Assembly (NCBI RefSeq): GCF_964275005.1
Contig: NC_092700.1
Span: forward strand, 16,462,617 to 16,526,616
Source: Diadema setosum
Taxonomy: Eukaryota; Echinodermata; Echinoidea; Diadematoida; Diadematidae
Length of the DNA: 64,000 bases
Direction of reading: 5' to 3'
The position numbers and the translations under genes are program-made. Of this stretch, positions 10,435 to 51,048 are shown piece by piece. Every line of letters starts with the position of its first letter. Within the stretch, counting starts at the first letter, position 1. The notes under the pieces were generated by a model. That model had not been told where the DNA came from and did not search any database. It saw nothing but the letters and a program-made list of their open reading frames with translations.

Positions 10435-13400
10435 TGAGCATGACGATATTTAAGCTGACACGGAACACTAAATCTGCAAAAGAATTCTACATAAAAATCT
10501 CGGTCACGCTCAAATGTGATGGCCGCCATTCAGACTGCAATGTCATCTTTATATATCTCCAAAAAATACTCTATAAAAAAATTAACGCCTCGGCCAAAAA
10601 TGTCCATGCCATCACTTCTACATTCTCTTTATAGAGAAATGCACCAGTCCTTGAGCTCCCCAAGTCACTACCCATCCTGAATATCTGCAACCTCTTATCT
10701 AAAACACTACCCCACCTGACTAACTGCAAGCTTTTGCCTAGAACGGCAATAGTGAGTCTCTCTTCATGGGGGTCACATGAATGCACACCTCTATCTTCAT
10801 TTCCTGTGAAACAATAACTGCACACAAACGAAATGCAATACCGTTATCCCATCGTCAAACTTGGCTACGGCCGATAATGTGGCTTCACCATACAACTTAA
10901 CTCGGATGCAGGTAAGTGAGCAAAACATCGATACAAAGCACTCTCCCCAAGTATAAACAGAGGAATGGTTTTTGTCGCTTTAGCAATATCTGCTTCTGTT
11001 CGATGTAAGTTTGACTACATTGTACATGTAGATCAAAGGTAATCCGCAGTAGCATATCACCTCCAATTTTCTACTTGAAAATAAACACGAGGTCACATTG
11101 CACCACTCAAACATCGATAAAATTGATTGTCTTACAGACATACAAAGTTTACACAGCTGAAATAGATGAATCTTTTTATGCCAATGAACTGTGAGGACAT
11201 GCAGTGGTAAGTTAAAATTAGACAAACAAGTGTAATCAATGCAAATAAAACCAAACTATAGAATAAACATGTTCATAATTCTTAGAGTTACATACATGAT
11301 TTTAGAGAACTGTAAGACTGTATCACATTTGTAAATATCTGCCATGTATTATAAATGATACAAGGGAAAATAAAGAACATTCATAAAAAAAAAAACCAAA
11401 ACAATCATTTGTGGTCAAATTCAATGCAAAAAGAATGGAATGTTCCTACAAAGAACATGTTAAAAAGTTGGGACACATCTCTCACGACACAAATAGAAAA
11501 ATGAATGATAGATGGTATATTATTGTTCTGACACCTGCAGTTCTGCTGTGACTAAACAAAATGATGATGGTATGAAAACTGGAATGATATTGGCAACAAG
11601 CGGCATAAAACTTTTTAAGAAACTTGCATCGTTTTCCACATATTTTCTGTTGCAAACACAAAAATGATGAACTTGAAATGATGAACACAACATACTTAAA
11701 ACTGCTCCTGAAATTCGCTCAAAAGTAAACAAAGTTTGCATAAATACAAATGATGCTGACTGACAGGCCGGATGAAATATCAATGTTTCTTCAGCAGCTA
11801 CATGAACCCTTCCATTCATAGACAGAAAAATATCATCTCAACCATCCTCAAGAAATTCCATACCATCTCTTGCTCACACAGATCACTGCTAAAAACCAAA
11901 ATTTTCATAATAATTTCATCTAAGCCCTTCTCAGTTTCATATAGATATAAGCCCAAAACATTTCTTAATCGTCACAATCCTTCTGGAACTTTCCTCTCAG
12001 ACAAGATCTTTAAAAGACATAAGCCCCATTTCCATAATTGTCCACTCTCTAGAATCAAGTTTATTGTAAGCCTAAGTTAATGACATTTCAGTTATGCTGA
12101 CAGCAATAGTATAGAGTACTTGGATTTCTATTTCAGATCTGATAGTCTTCATGAAGTGATTGATATAAGTCTGAGTGTGCATGTGGGTTTGTGTTTAATG
12201 ACGCCCTATAGGATAACTGTTTTGTTTTCTTTTTAATTACACAATTTCCACTTCTCAACAATGTCTGTACTCATTTTCAACACACATAAGATGGAGAGAA
12301 CACCAGGACACTATGAAGATGTAATTATGCAGAGAATAATATTCACACTGTCACACACAAGGGGTTGTGTAGTTTATTATGTATTACCTTACTTAAGATT
12401 TACCAACAAATCTTGGAGTAGGCAATTCAGCCAACACACCTACCATCAAAAATCCTCCCGCGTGGGACTAAAACTTGACTACAATCAGTCCTCAGCTATG
12501 CAAATTATAAACAATTGTCTTTGCAAAACTTTGAGCATGTGTATCCTCAACTGTTTCCATGTCTAAACCTCACCGATACAATTCTTAGTCGATGCTTGGT
12601 GACTATCAAATAAAGGTAGGGCCTTCAATGCTATGTTTTCATTTCACGGCTTCAAGATAGCATAATGGTCTTTGAATGATACAAATACCAGCAAGTAAAA
12701 TGAAGTCTACTCAATGAGATATGACAACTACATTTGAAATGGGACATAATTGTTTGGTAGTATCTGCCTGAATATCAATTTCCCATCATCTCATCAAAAA
12801 CAGTTGCTGCTCCAAAGCAAATGGATAATGACCAACAATACTTCAACATACTGTGTAAAATCAAAAATTCATATAACTCAGTAAGATCAAAAAGACATGA
12901 TTGTACTATGCTCTGTAATACTTCTGAAAAGTCTTGCTATCTGCAAATCCTCATTTCAAGCATCGACACCGCAAATCAAATGCTCTTTCCATATACACAG
13001 TAGTACGGTATGAATAATTTTGTCAGATAACCATGCCTACCATTTGTTCCACATGATAGATGTTACCTCTATTTAAACACAGAGAGCACCCATCAAATAA
13101 TATTCACCTGTGGTACATGCTATATGTAACCACAAGCATGTTTATCAACAGCATCTTCACAAAAGAATCAAATAGAAACTCATACCCTGTCAAAAAGAAG
13201 AAAACAAAAATCACTCGTGTGTGAGAGAAAGAAAAAAAAAGGCCTCTCCACAGCAAGTTATCAATGTTTTGAGCAAGAACAAATCTTGGGTATGGCCATT
13301 CATGCCCTTGGATTATTGTGTCCATACCATGCAAGGTACAATGGACAGCTTTGCCAATCAGAGTTGACTATGCATGACAAATTCGTCTCCGCAAACAAAA

Positions 13401-13812
13401 ACAAATATAAGTTATATCACATTCATCTACTTATTGTAATTTTGTGACACTTTTCACAAATTTTTCGGTAACAAAACAAAATAAAAATTTCCAACCCTAG
13501 CACACAGAATAGCATAATGATTGTTTCTTTGTTCTTTGCTTTTTGTTTTTTTAACAAATGGGTTTTTATATCCTCAAATATAGACTGGTAAGCAAACACA
13601 ATCTGCTGCACCTTCAAAGACAGCATGGTAGCCAAACCTTTCTCTCCTGAAATCCCTTCATCCTCTGACATATAACCACCAAAGAAAGGAGCTCGGTCTT
13701 GATAAAGTCCATCAAACTTTTTTTTTTTTTTTTTGGCTCTCTTTTCCTCTCATCAGACATATCTGGATTAAACTCATTGTCCCCTCAGCAACATGTATGT
13801 TTCTTTTCTCTT

Positions 13813-13818
13813 TTTATT
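13813..13818 (-). terminator. Candidate PHTF poly(A) signal (AATAAA)
   Basis: An AATAAA lies on the minus strand about 470 nt past the PHTF stop codon. AT-rich DNA gives many such hexamers and the 3' UTR could run further, so this is a candidate only. Confidence 0.25.
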
Positions 13819-14283
13819 GTCCACATGTTTGAAGATAACAAGCCGACCTCCTACCACGTTTCATGAACTGCATATTTTTTGTATAAACAAAAATAAATAA
13901 AAACAAACACACTCAGAGTTACAAATAGAGTAACATCTTGCATTATTTATCTTGCATTTTCTTCTCATCTGGTGCACTCTGCATTCCCAGTGATAAATAA
14001 TCGAATTTCGAATTGCACTCGTTTTCTCGACCTCCCCGTACCTACTCCGCTCACTTCACCATCGCTCAAAAATGTTTAAAAAATCCTTGCCATCCTTGCC
14101 CGTCAACGGAAGCAAGGTAGTCCCTCAAAGACAGCGCAACATTCATCACAGGTTCGGGCGAGTGAAAAAAAAAAAAATGTCAGGCAGACCTCAGCAACAA
14201 AGTTCATTACGGAGACAAGTTTGACACACGATGTCAAGCTGGCTCCACGCAGCAACAGTGTAGTTTCATATTGCACATCCACA

Positions 14284-40579
<26,296 letters not shown>

Positions 40580-42385
40580 GCCAACCAGAATCTTATAGTG
40601 CTGTCTTTTTATGCAGTGGGTCCCTTGCAGACAAGAAGTGGCATCAACCAAGCGAGTCCATCTGGGATTATATCGCTGTTCCACAGTGCACCCCGAAAAA
40701 ATGTTGCAGAGAGATTTTGCCAGTTGGTATACAGAACCCGTCTTCAGGCCTTCATTGCTGTGAATGCAACAAAGAGAAAATGCCACATCAGTGGGGGGGT
40801 GGTCTCTGTCCCTGCAAAAGGATGTATCTGACTGTATTCAAACTTCACTGCAAGCAAACATGTACTGAATTCAGTGTGCTGTGGGTAGAGCAAATTTCAG
40901 TGGGAGAGAGAAAAATCCTTCTTGCACGAACAAGCCAGACAAAAAAATCTAAATTGCATACCATGGCATCGCAGACGTACAAAGGGGTTTAAATGAATGC
41001 AAATGAGCCGCAAAGTCAGTGAGCAGGAAGCTACAAGCCAACATAACTGCAGATGGTACCTTGGGAGCTCATGAACCACAAAAGGTCCTTCATCAACGTG
41101 TGATGTACATGAAAGAATAGACTCTGAAGGTCACGCTGCTAACTGGTTATTGATTTTAAAAGCATAGTGCAGCTGGTTGACAGCTTTCCACAAGGGGGTA
41201 CCTGCAAAGATTATAGACCAGCATTTTCCTGTGATTATATTCATGGACCACATCAAACCACTTACTACTCATCTTCAACAGCCAAATCAGAAAAAGATAT
41301 GACCATAACACCCAGGTGCTGGTCTTACATGACACGTAGGCAGTTCATCTCATTCCATCCAGACATCATGACATCACAATTGATTGCGTGCAACTTTCTG
41401 ACATTGTTGACATGTTTATAATAATGGCAAATACATGTACAACATGGGACTACAACTGTATTGTACATACTGTATGTATCACTATCTCAAGGATTTTCAT
41501 TCTTCTCATTGGCAGATCTTTTGACAACACAGCGTTTTTCTCCACAACAAAATAAACACCCCAAGTGCCTGCATTTTTGTGACAAGTCATGTAATTTTAT
41601 CCAAACAAAACATACAATGTACTCTGTGGAGGCCAGCTTGCGATCAGAATTTCTGCTCATTCTACACTTCCAGTTTTCTTTCAAAAGGTGACTTAGTAAA
41701 AAAGAAAAATGTGTTTGCAATGCTAACTGGTGTGTAGCATTAATGGGAATGAAAAAATCTCATACTCTGCCAACAATAAGTCATAGAGTCACATAGTTGA
41801 AGAGTCTTCTCCTCTTCATTCTCCTTTAATTGTGTCTTCTTTTTCCTCCTCCTCCTCCTCCTCTTCTTCTTCTTTTCCCTAGTTTGAACTTCTTCTGCTC
41901 CTCCTCCTTCCTTCCACCCGTCATTTTCTTCTTCTTCAATTTTACATACGGTGTAGCTCTATCATCAATATGGCAATGCTGTGTTTTACATTCACAACTG
42001 CTGATAAGATCTCGTGAAATGATCGCAGCACTACAATTGTGAAATATTACAATTTTCTACAGTACAATTTAGTAAGACAGTCAGAAAGTTACTTGAATGC
42101 TCTTTATGCACTATTCCAGTTTACTTCCTTTAGAACAGGCAAATATGAACATTCATCAATTACAGTTTCATACAGACCTTATTAAAAATCTATCATGATA
42201 CAATGGTGTAGATTTCCATTTTTCAATCTTAATCCAAGTCGTGACAATAAGACATGTACACTGTATGATATTTGAGTGCACTGAATAACAGATAAGTTGC
42301 AATACACCTGGTATTCCTTATCTCTGTCATCACTCAATGTTCTTTTGTAATGGTCACTCTGTATACAGTATACAGTACATTCAGG

Positions 42386-42960
42386 GTAAAATGGGTATTT
42401 CTACAGTAAGAGAGCATTTCAGGGATGTCAGGTTATTTTCAGTTTCCATGGTGCGTTACATTTTTGTACCCCAATACAATATGATCTTTTAACACTTTAA
42501 CGAGGGAAAACTTTGTCCCAAACTGCTTCAAGCAATCTATTACGATTTGGGCCAAAAATGAAAATTTGGGGGTGAACTGACAACATTACGTATGCACTGG
42601 TATACAAGGTCAAATAACAAATGTTCATTGAAAATTTGTTGTTTTTCAACTGAATGGGCTGATTTTGATTAGAAAGTGGTAACAGCCCAAAACTTCTAGT
42701 GAACACTGTGTCTATCTAGACTTGGTGGTGAACGTTACTTGGACTGGCCATGAAGGTACAAGTGCTGACCAAGATGTCACACTTTTGTCATTCCCAGTAT
42801 ACACTTACCATCAAGTCTAGAAATGGTACAAAAGACACTGTTTCTAAGAACTTTAGGGCTGATTATCTTTTCTGATCAATATTCATGCACAACGGAAACA
42901 GAAAATACCTGACATCCCTGAAATGGTCACCTTAAGCACTGGGGAAATACCCACATTTCA
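42386..42960. mobile_element. About 570-bp TIR element
   Basis: Left AAATGGGTATTTCTACAGT with GCATTTCAGGGATGTCAGGT, and their inverted counterparts at 42905-42958. No coding capacity. Confidence 0.65.
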
Positions 42961-45600
42961 ATAGCGCCTTGAATAAAATGTGTGCAAACATGATTGCAGG
43001 ATTGTATACATGGGAAATTATTTCTGGTTTCTATTTGGGGGGATATAAACATTCTGTTTCACTTCTCTGTTTGATCATGTGAACACACAGCTTCGTACTG
43101 ATTAAGTGTCAGGAAATGGTTGCAGACAATACTTTGAAAATGAATTCATAAGCAATGCTTCAATGCAAAACATTATGAAATACCCTGTCACTGACACAAT
43201 TTTTTTTCCCCTGACGTAACAAATCCCTTGAGGAACATTACCCCTATGCCATGTCCTAAATATTGTGGCAGCAACTTTACAATAGATCTATGATGCTACA
43301 TGAAAAATGTTAAATGCATATGTATATAGTGCACATACACATGTGTGAATGATGCACTCAATAAATTTTGATAGCCTCTACCAATTTTTCCCTTACCATA
43401 ATATGGCCCAGACAATCCGAACAAGATCAAAGTTCAGTTTGTGTCTATATCAACTGCTTCTGCAGCTGCGTCCGTTGCCACAATTCTTCACAAGACCTAT
43501 AACTCCTAGTAAGTCCTACAAATGTTGTGGTATTAGCTCTGTGAGGAAGTGTGTACTATGAAGGACCAGCAAGATCTATTGATACCACACTGACACAAAG
43601 ATCAGCTGGCGCAATCAAAGGGCAGGCTATTATGTAATCAAATGCGATGGCTTGTGTAATGAAGGAATTCCCTTCTGATGAAAGACTATTGTTCGGTCCA
43701 CATCAAGCACTTCCTGTACATGGGTTATCATGCACAAAGGGCAACCTTTGTACAGTTCTGATCCCACTATTTCACAAAACATGAGTAAAGAAACAACCCA
43801 TAATATGCATTCTTTGAAATCATATAAAATACCTAGTCTGAACAACCTTTTTTGTTGTTGTTGTTGTTGTTGTAAATTATACCTGCACTTCATATAGAAT
43901 ATCAGGTACTATAATATTAAAAAGAATTGCAATTACATAACTAAACCCTTAAATTTGCAAGAACCTTTAGACACCATATCATTTAATGCAACAATGCACC
44001 ATGCCAAATTTATGCTTACTGTCTAATATAAATTTCTACCGGTACTACAATCCCTACAACAAAACATATTGAATGTACACTGTATGTACAGATATATGAA
44101 AAATAGTGTAAGGACTTCTGATTATGGTAGTAGTATACCTGCTACAGGCATAAAACACACACACACACACTTGGTACACAAAACAAACAAACAAACAAAC
44201 AAACAAACAAAAAACAAACAAAAAACAGAGTACTACAAACCCCATTGATTCCCTGCCCAAGACAAAATCTACAACTATGTTAGGCACATTTATTATCAAA
44301 TGAACAGGTACATGTACATGTACCTACGTGTACAATGTACAAATATATTAATCATCATACATCTACCAAAACTCACCATCGGATCCATGCCCAAATACCC
44401 ACTCACAGAAGTGGGGAAAATACACTACATGAACTGTATATGTATGGTAAATTTTCTTTTGATTTGTTTTTTCTTTTTTTTTAAATAATGCTCTACTACT
44501 AGACTATATTGCAGAAAAAAGCACTGAAAATTTTGAGTCCGAACAGACCAATAGGTGCGGCAGCCCTAGCTCTGTATTAAGCGAACCCGCTGGAATCTGC
44601 GTTTCGATGAGTCACACCGCACATCGTTTGATTAAAACTCGATTTTTATCAAAAAGCTGTGACAGAATTTTTTTCTTTTTTTCATCATGGAGATTGGACA
44701 TGTGTGTGTACCAGTAACAAAAAATCACAGTGCAAACTTGCAACAATTTATATGTCAGTTGTGAGATGGATGATACTGTAAGTGAACAGGGGGCCTCATG
44801 AGCATGGTCGGGGTGCTCTAATGTCGATTACCATTAAGTCGCCACTACCTAAAGTCGCCAGACATTCAAATCGCATGTAACACGCGCCACGATTGGAGAT
44901 CAGCTTGGGCGACGGATTTTCATCGCTCTCAAAAGACATTCCTAATTCACCTTTTTCCTCCATAAAAACACAAACAATTGTAATCCAAATGTATTTTACC
45001 ATATGTAACAGGTGACAAACAGTGACAAAACCATTTTTAATGCGAGAATGTTTTTGATTTCGAATGGATTTCAGGTGGCAGAATAACAAAGTTTTTCAAA
45101 CACGATGATGCACAATGCATCCTACATTGAAGTGTGTGTAGAACACATGCATTAGTACCGGTAATACATGGCGCGCTATGGGTGGTGAACTAATACAGTA
45201 CCTATCGTTAGTTCGCCAACCCGGGAATGCATAGGAAATACACGCAAGTGGCGACTATACGAACGATGTTACAGTCGTTAGACAGAAAAATCTGTCATGT
45301 CTGTCTGGAGGAGTCTTTTATCAGTTTTTGACTTTATTGGCTCTCCTCCGTAGATCCATGAAGCCAGACGCAGTCTCTGCGCAACATATCCCTGACGACC
45401 AGCTATACAGACTGATATCTTTCGGTCAAGGGGTGCTCATGAGGGGGAGGCCGGAGGAGGGAGGGATCCTTATGACTGGAGGAGCCCCCCTCACAAGCCG
45501 GTTTCCTGGTCTAATACGCTTTTGTGCACGGTTGAACCTTGGCACGGGAGGTCGACCCTTGGTGTGGGTGCCGATACATTTCCAATGATCATGATGATCC

Positions 45601-46302
45601 ATCCTTGCGAGTAGCCCGACCAGACGCTGTTAATACGCTGTGCGACTACGTACGTACAGCGACAGGGCTGTGTATAGTGTATAGTTACCTTGCGAGTAAC
45701 TACAAAACTGTATACACAGCCCAGTCGCTGTACATGGTACGTCGCGACAGGGCTGTACGCGCGCGACCACCAACCACTAGGAGAGCGACGTAATCGTATT
45801 ACGATAGCTTTGAATTTTGATACTTAACATCATTTTTTGTCACCTCAAACTCAACGAGTATACTTTTCAATATTTACTCTACATCTGATGCTATCAGTAT
45901 TCAAATGTACGCAATGAAACTTACCGAAATTGATCATCATATCCAGCATGTCCACACGGTACACAATCTTTCACGCCAGGCCTAACTATACACAGCCCAG
46001 TCGCTGTACATGGTACGTCGCGACGTACTGACGGTCAGGAATTGCGCCAGAAAGTGTCATTTATTTGTTCCACGGACTTATCGCAAGTGGTCTCCATGGA
46101 CCCAGTGTGGCGAACTATTCTTCTGTAATAGAAACATGCATTTAACGTGAGTAAAGTATTCTGTTTAAAGGAGAAAAGTATACATTTTCCTAAGTTTTGT
46201 AGTTGTGTCGAGGTTCCTCACTTTGAGGCTGCATGCCGCGCTCGTCAGACGCTGTTTTCGCATAGCGTAACAGCGTCTGGTCGGGCTACCTTGCGAGTAA
46301 CT
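45601..46302. repeat. CpG-rich inverted-repeat region
   Basis: CTTGCGAGTAGCCCGACCAG at 45604 is repeated in inverse near 46262-46300. GTACAGCGACAGGGCTGTGT at 45654 pairs with ACACAGCCCAGTCGCTGTAC at 45713 and again near 45989. Probably a nested foldback element; a CpG-rich promoter cannot be excluded. Confidence 0.6.
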
Positions 46303-48758
46303 GCATGTGGCTGTGCTGCACGCTGTCTGTGGATCCACATAACATTACTAGATCTCTGTCAAGATATTGCCATTATTTAATATTTTTGGCTCTAAAATCA
46401 CGAGAGCTCGAGAGGCTACTCCGTGTGTATACATCTACACTTTAATATCATGAACATGGACGGAGATTCTAATACTAGGGTCACGTCTACTACCGTTATC
46501 GTGTTGCATAACTTTGCTACTTTCAACCACAGTCATGACATAGGAACCTGTTTGTACTCATCCTCAAATAACCGTCGTTTGCTATCATCCATAAATAACC
46601 AGGGCAGGGATAACAAGGACACTTGCTCGGGTATAGGCTTACTCACCTTTCTTGTCAGTACTCGGCTCAAAAGTAGGCTGCCTTCAGTTCATTCCAAAAT
46701 CGAATCGATCGTGCAACTTGACTAGAATGATGATGTCTGCATTAGTTGGGCCGTATTCTTACGGCTCTTCTTGGCTTGCGATGTATGCAAAAGCATCTTT
46801 TGCTTGAGATTTTGCAACTAATCACACCGATGATTCGAGCAAGGTGCAGAGCTAGCTGCGAATGGTTCTGCTATCTATGGCCTGGATGTGTATACCTGTG
46901 CAAATTTACACTTCGGTTCCGTTATGCCGCCGCCAGCACACAAAACAACACACAGCAGCTGTTGTGTGTGAAAAGAATAACAATCCTAATCCCTGTGTGT
47001 ATCGTTTTGTCGGGTAGGAAGATGATAGCGTAAGTACCAGGCTCAAGGATATTATTTCTATCCAACATTATCAATTCAACGAAGCCAAATCAAATAATAT
47101 GAGGTCAAGAAATCCCATTTTTCCTCAAAAAGTATTATATGAGAGATTTTTTGCTACAATCTTGGCATGTTTTTCTTCTTCATTAGGCAAGGGTAAGTCA
47201 ACTTAAACACATTTCTAGAACAAGTATTTATAGACAGTCTTGATTAGAATTAGTACGAGCATTGTAATGAGGCCTTGTACCACTGGGATCTCAGGTACTA
47301 AGTACTGTACTGCTGTAATCTTGCAAAGGGTATATTGATTATATATGAATATTCATTCTATCAAGGATACACTCACAGCTACCGCAGTTGCTAGAGGCAA
47401 CGACGGGAATTTTCACACCGGATTGGTTGTTAATATAACTCCACCTGTTGTCATGGTAATAAGAAATCTAGAAATTGTGAAATGCGCGTAAGAACAGGAC
47501 CCTGGGAGCCGATGATTTTAATGTTTTGGTGGAAAACACAACTTTAAATGGGCGATTTAGAAAACTTTTTTTTCCCCTTGAATTGTGAATGATATATCAT
47601 ATAATATATGTGAATATATCATTTGTGATAACAGGATTTTTAATTTGAAGTACATCAGGGAGCTATTTAAGTGGGGTGCCTTCTTTTAGCCACTGATATG
47701 CAATACTTTATCCAATATATAATTAGATGCAGACCTAACTCATTGGTGTAGCGCTTGACAATTACTAGTAATCATTTATTTATGTGTTATTTTCACCACA
47801 AACATGGCAAACTTTGTGTTTTGCATGTACGTGGTTTTATTATTAATCAGCAGTGTAAAAATGTGTCATATAAATTATCTACTGCATGCCAGATCTTGCA
47901 CCTAAAGTAATAAAGTTTTAATCTCCTTCATAACGGTATATAAGAAGTTAATTGAATTGAATTGAAAATATTTTATTTGTGTTTAACTTCTAATCAAATT
48001 GTAGAGTGCAATATTGTAGGTCAACCTATTGTATGACTTCTCCAATATACTTCTCCAATAATATCATGGAATTATCTTTTGCGTTTTGGTCCATACTTAC
48101 AAAAATACCAAGAAATATATATTTGGAATATCGAAACAAGTCAGAAAAGTTAAACAAAATTGTTATATCATACACAGTGATTCTCATTTTGCTTTGTACC
48201 CAGAATATTCAAATTAAAATTATCACCTTTCCCATAAAGAAAAAATTTCAAGAATGTTTGATCCTGTGCGTGTGTGTGTGTGTGTGTGTGTGCGTGCGCA
48301 CACTAGTTTTCTGTAACCTGAATACCTCATTGATAATTACTATGATTCTTGCATCACAATGGAACCTTGTCATAAAGAGGTCGGTTATAACAAAACACTC
48401 TTCTAACAGGAAGGTTTGGCATGTCCCAACTCTTTAATTATTGTTTTTGCACCTGATATAGTAATAAAATGGATAAATACATAACTAGAAAATTGTCATG
48501 GATTTTAGGTCCTTGTTTTAAGGAGGTTCCCCTGTATAATCAGATAGGCCATACCTGAATATGTCTTTCCTTGTTACATTAATTTCAAGATGAACTAACT
48601 TACTCCTCAAAAGCAAGCTCGGTGACTTGTAAACCAATTCTCTTGAAACTGTCATCTGCGGGGTGAAGTTGTGATTTTGTTGAAATAACAAGACTACATT
48701 ACAATTTGTCACTGAAATATATGCTTTTGTATTTTATTCGATGCTGTACAGTGCACAC

Positions 48759-50470
48759 CAGTGGCGTATCTAGGGAAAACGGCGCCCGGGGCAAGCACGA
48801 AAATTGCGCCCCTAATTTCTGAAAAAGTGTTCAACCCCAACACCATCCCGGTAAGGACTTTAAACAAAGTCCACATGATGGGATCTTTTGAGGGTGATTT
48901 AAATGTAATGAATTTTGATAGATTTTGGCGAGCGAGCGCAGCGACCGAGCCGAAAATGTTTGTATTTCAGCTTACAAAACATGGAATTCTTGTCATTTTT
49001 TGCTTACCAAATCTTACAATTCTATTCAAGATATAGTGACGGCCTTATAGATAACGATTTGTACTAAAAAAACTGAGGACTTTATAAAATACTCTAAATT
49101 AGTGCGCGCGAGTGAGCTGAAATTTGTATATGTCCTCGTCATCATCACGTATTGTTCTTATCTCTTTTTTTTATATAAATTTTGGCGAGCGAGCGCAGCG
49201 AGCGACCCGAAAATTTTTGTATTTCAGCTTACAAAACATGGAATTCTTGTCATTTTTTGCTTATTAAATCTCACAATAAATAGTGACGACCTTATAAATA
49301 ACGATTTATACCAACAAACTGAGGACTTGAAAAAATACTCTAAATTAGTACGAGCGAGTGAGCCGAAATTTGTATATTTCTGCGTTATCATTACGTTTTT
49401 TTCTTATCTATTTTGATTTTTTTTTCTTGCGCCCCCTCCCCCGTATGTTCGAAACAGTTGGCGTCCTCTTTTGATCCGATCGCTTCAGAACGAATGAAAT
49501 TGCAGTCGCTGCTCCGTGTAACATTTTTCCTGCTAAATATAAAATGACATGAGTGAACACAATAGACATTATCATTTTGTCCGCGTCATCGTCACGTTTT
49601 GTTCTTATCTTCTTCTCTTTTTTTAATACAAATTTTGGCGAGCGAGCGCAGCGAGCGAGCCGAAAATGTTTGTATTTCAGCTTATACAAATCATGAAACT
49701 CTTGTCATTTTTTGCTTATTAAATCTTACAATTCTAATCAAGATGTAGTGACGGCCTTGTAGATAACGAGTTATACCAACAAAATGAGGACTTGAAAAAA
49801 ATACTCTAAATTAGTACGAGCGAGTGAGCCAAAATTTGAATATTTCCGCGTCATCATTACGTTTTGTTGTTATCTTGTTTGATTCGGGGTTTTTTGCGCC
49901 CCCCCCCCCCCGTATGTTCGAAACCGTTGGCGCCTTCTTTTGATCCCATTGGCGATCGCTTCAGAACGAAATTGCAGCCGCTGCTCCGTGAAACATTTTG
50001 CCTGCTAAATATAAAATGACATGTGTGAACACAATAGACACTGTCATTTTGTCATCATCACGTTTTGTTCTTACCTTCTTTTTTATATAAATTTTGGCGA
50101 GCGAGCAGAAAAATTTTGTATTTCAGCTCACAGAACATGGAATTTTTGTGTGAACACAATAAACATTGTCATTTTGTCCGCGTCATCATGTGTTGTTTTT
50201 ATCTTGTTTGATTTGGTTTTCTGCCCCCCCCCCCCCCACCATTCTCCCTCCCCCTTCCGGGCGAGTTTTTTTTTTTTTCTTCTTCTTCTTCTTCTTCTTC
50301 TTCTTCTTCTTCTCATTTTCTTTCTTTTTTTTTCTTCTTCTTCGTTTTTTTTTTCCCTTTTTTTTCTTCTTCTTCTTCGTTTTTTTTTTGTTTTTTTTTT
50401 TGCGCCCCCAATGAGTGGCGCCCGGGGCACGTGCCCCCCTTGCCCCCCCCCCCCCCCAGATACGCCACTG
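48759..50470. mobile_element. hAT-like non-autonomous transposon with 8-bp target duplication
   Basis: Starts CAGTGGCGTATCTAGG and ends CCAGATACGCCACTG. The 8-mer GTGCACAC flanks it exactly at 48751-48758 and 50471-50478. The CAGTGGCG terminus and 8-bp duplication are hallmarks of hAT. The interior is direct copies of a segment beginning TTTTGGCGAGCGAGCGCAGC at about 48923, 49182, 49632 and 50090, plus a TTC-rich tract at 50270-50400. No transposase. Confidence 0.9.
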
Positions 50471-51048
50471 GTGCACACCTGTTATAACAAAGTCCTCGGG
50501 ATGAGTGATTTTCTTTCATTATATCAAAAATTTGTTGAAGTCGGACAGTACATGAAGGTATATACAGGATGATTTTTGGTGCCCAAATTTTTACTTCATT
50601 GTAATGAGAATTTTGTTATAAATGTGCTTGTAGTTATAACGGCAGTGCACTGTAGTTAAAGTAGAATCTCACACTCAGTTTGAATTAGTCTCAATGAATA
50701 AGAGTGAAATCAAGCAGAATAGCTGTTCTTTTTACAAAGCTATGAATTTGAAAGTGTCCCATGTCTTCACAAATTGGTGATATTATCAGCAACCACATAA
50801 TATGCAAATTAGATGAGAGGATGATGTCACAGCTAAACAAGTCTCCCATTGATCTTAACAAACACAAATCTTCAACAAAATCCCATTTTTGGCATGAAAT
50901 CAACTAAACCTGAATACCCATACACGATGACATCTATGGGAATGACTGTAGTTACTGAATTATTGCTCATAGACATGCGTACATTTTTGAAACAGCTATT
51001 AATGGGAGTTACAAGCTGATGACACTACTACCTTACTTAATATGTATA

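Larger units (their letters stand above)
6866..14283. other. DDX54-PHTF convergent intergenic region plus 3' UTRs
   Basis: Apart from the elements listed separately, I see no exon here. Content is AT-rich with homopolymer runs (A at 8240, T at 9789, T at 13719). Both genes' 3' UTRs must end inside it, but the ends cannot be placed from sequence alone. Confidence 0.6.

Noticed and set aside
45328..45793. Plus-strand open frames of 84-86 codons upstream of PHTF
   Set aside because: No recognisable domain and overlap with a nested inverted-repeat region; no splice support.
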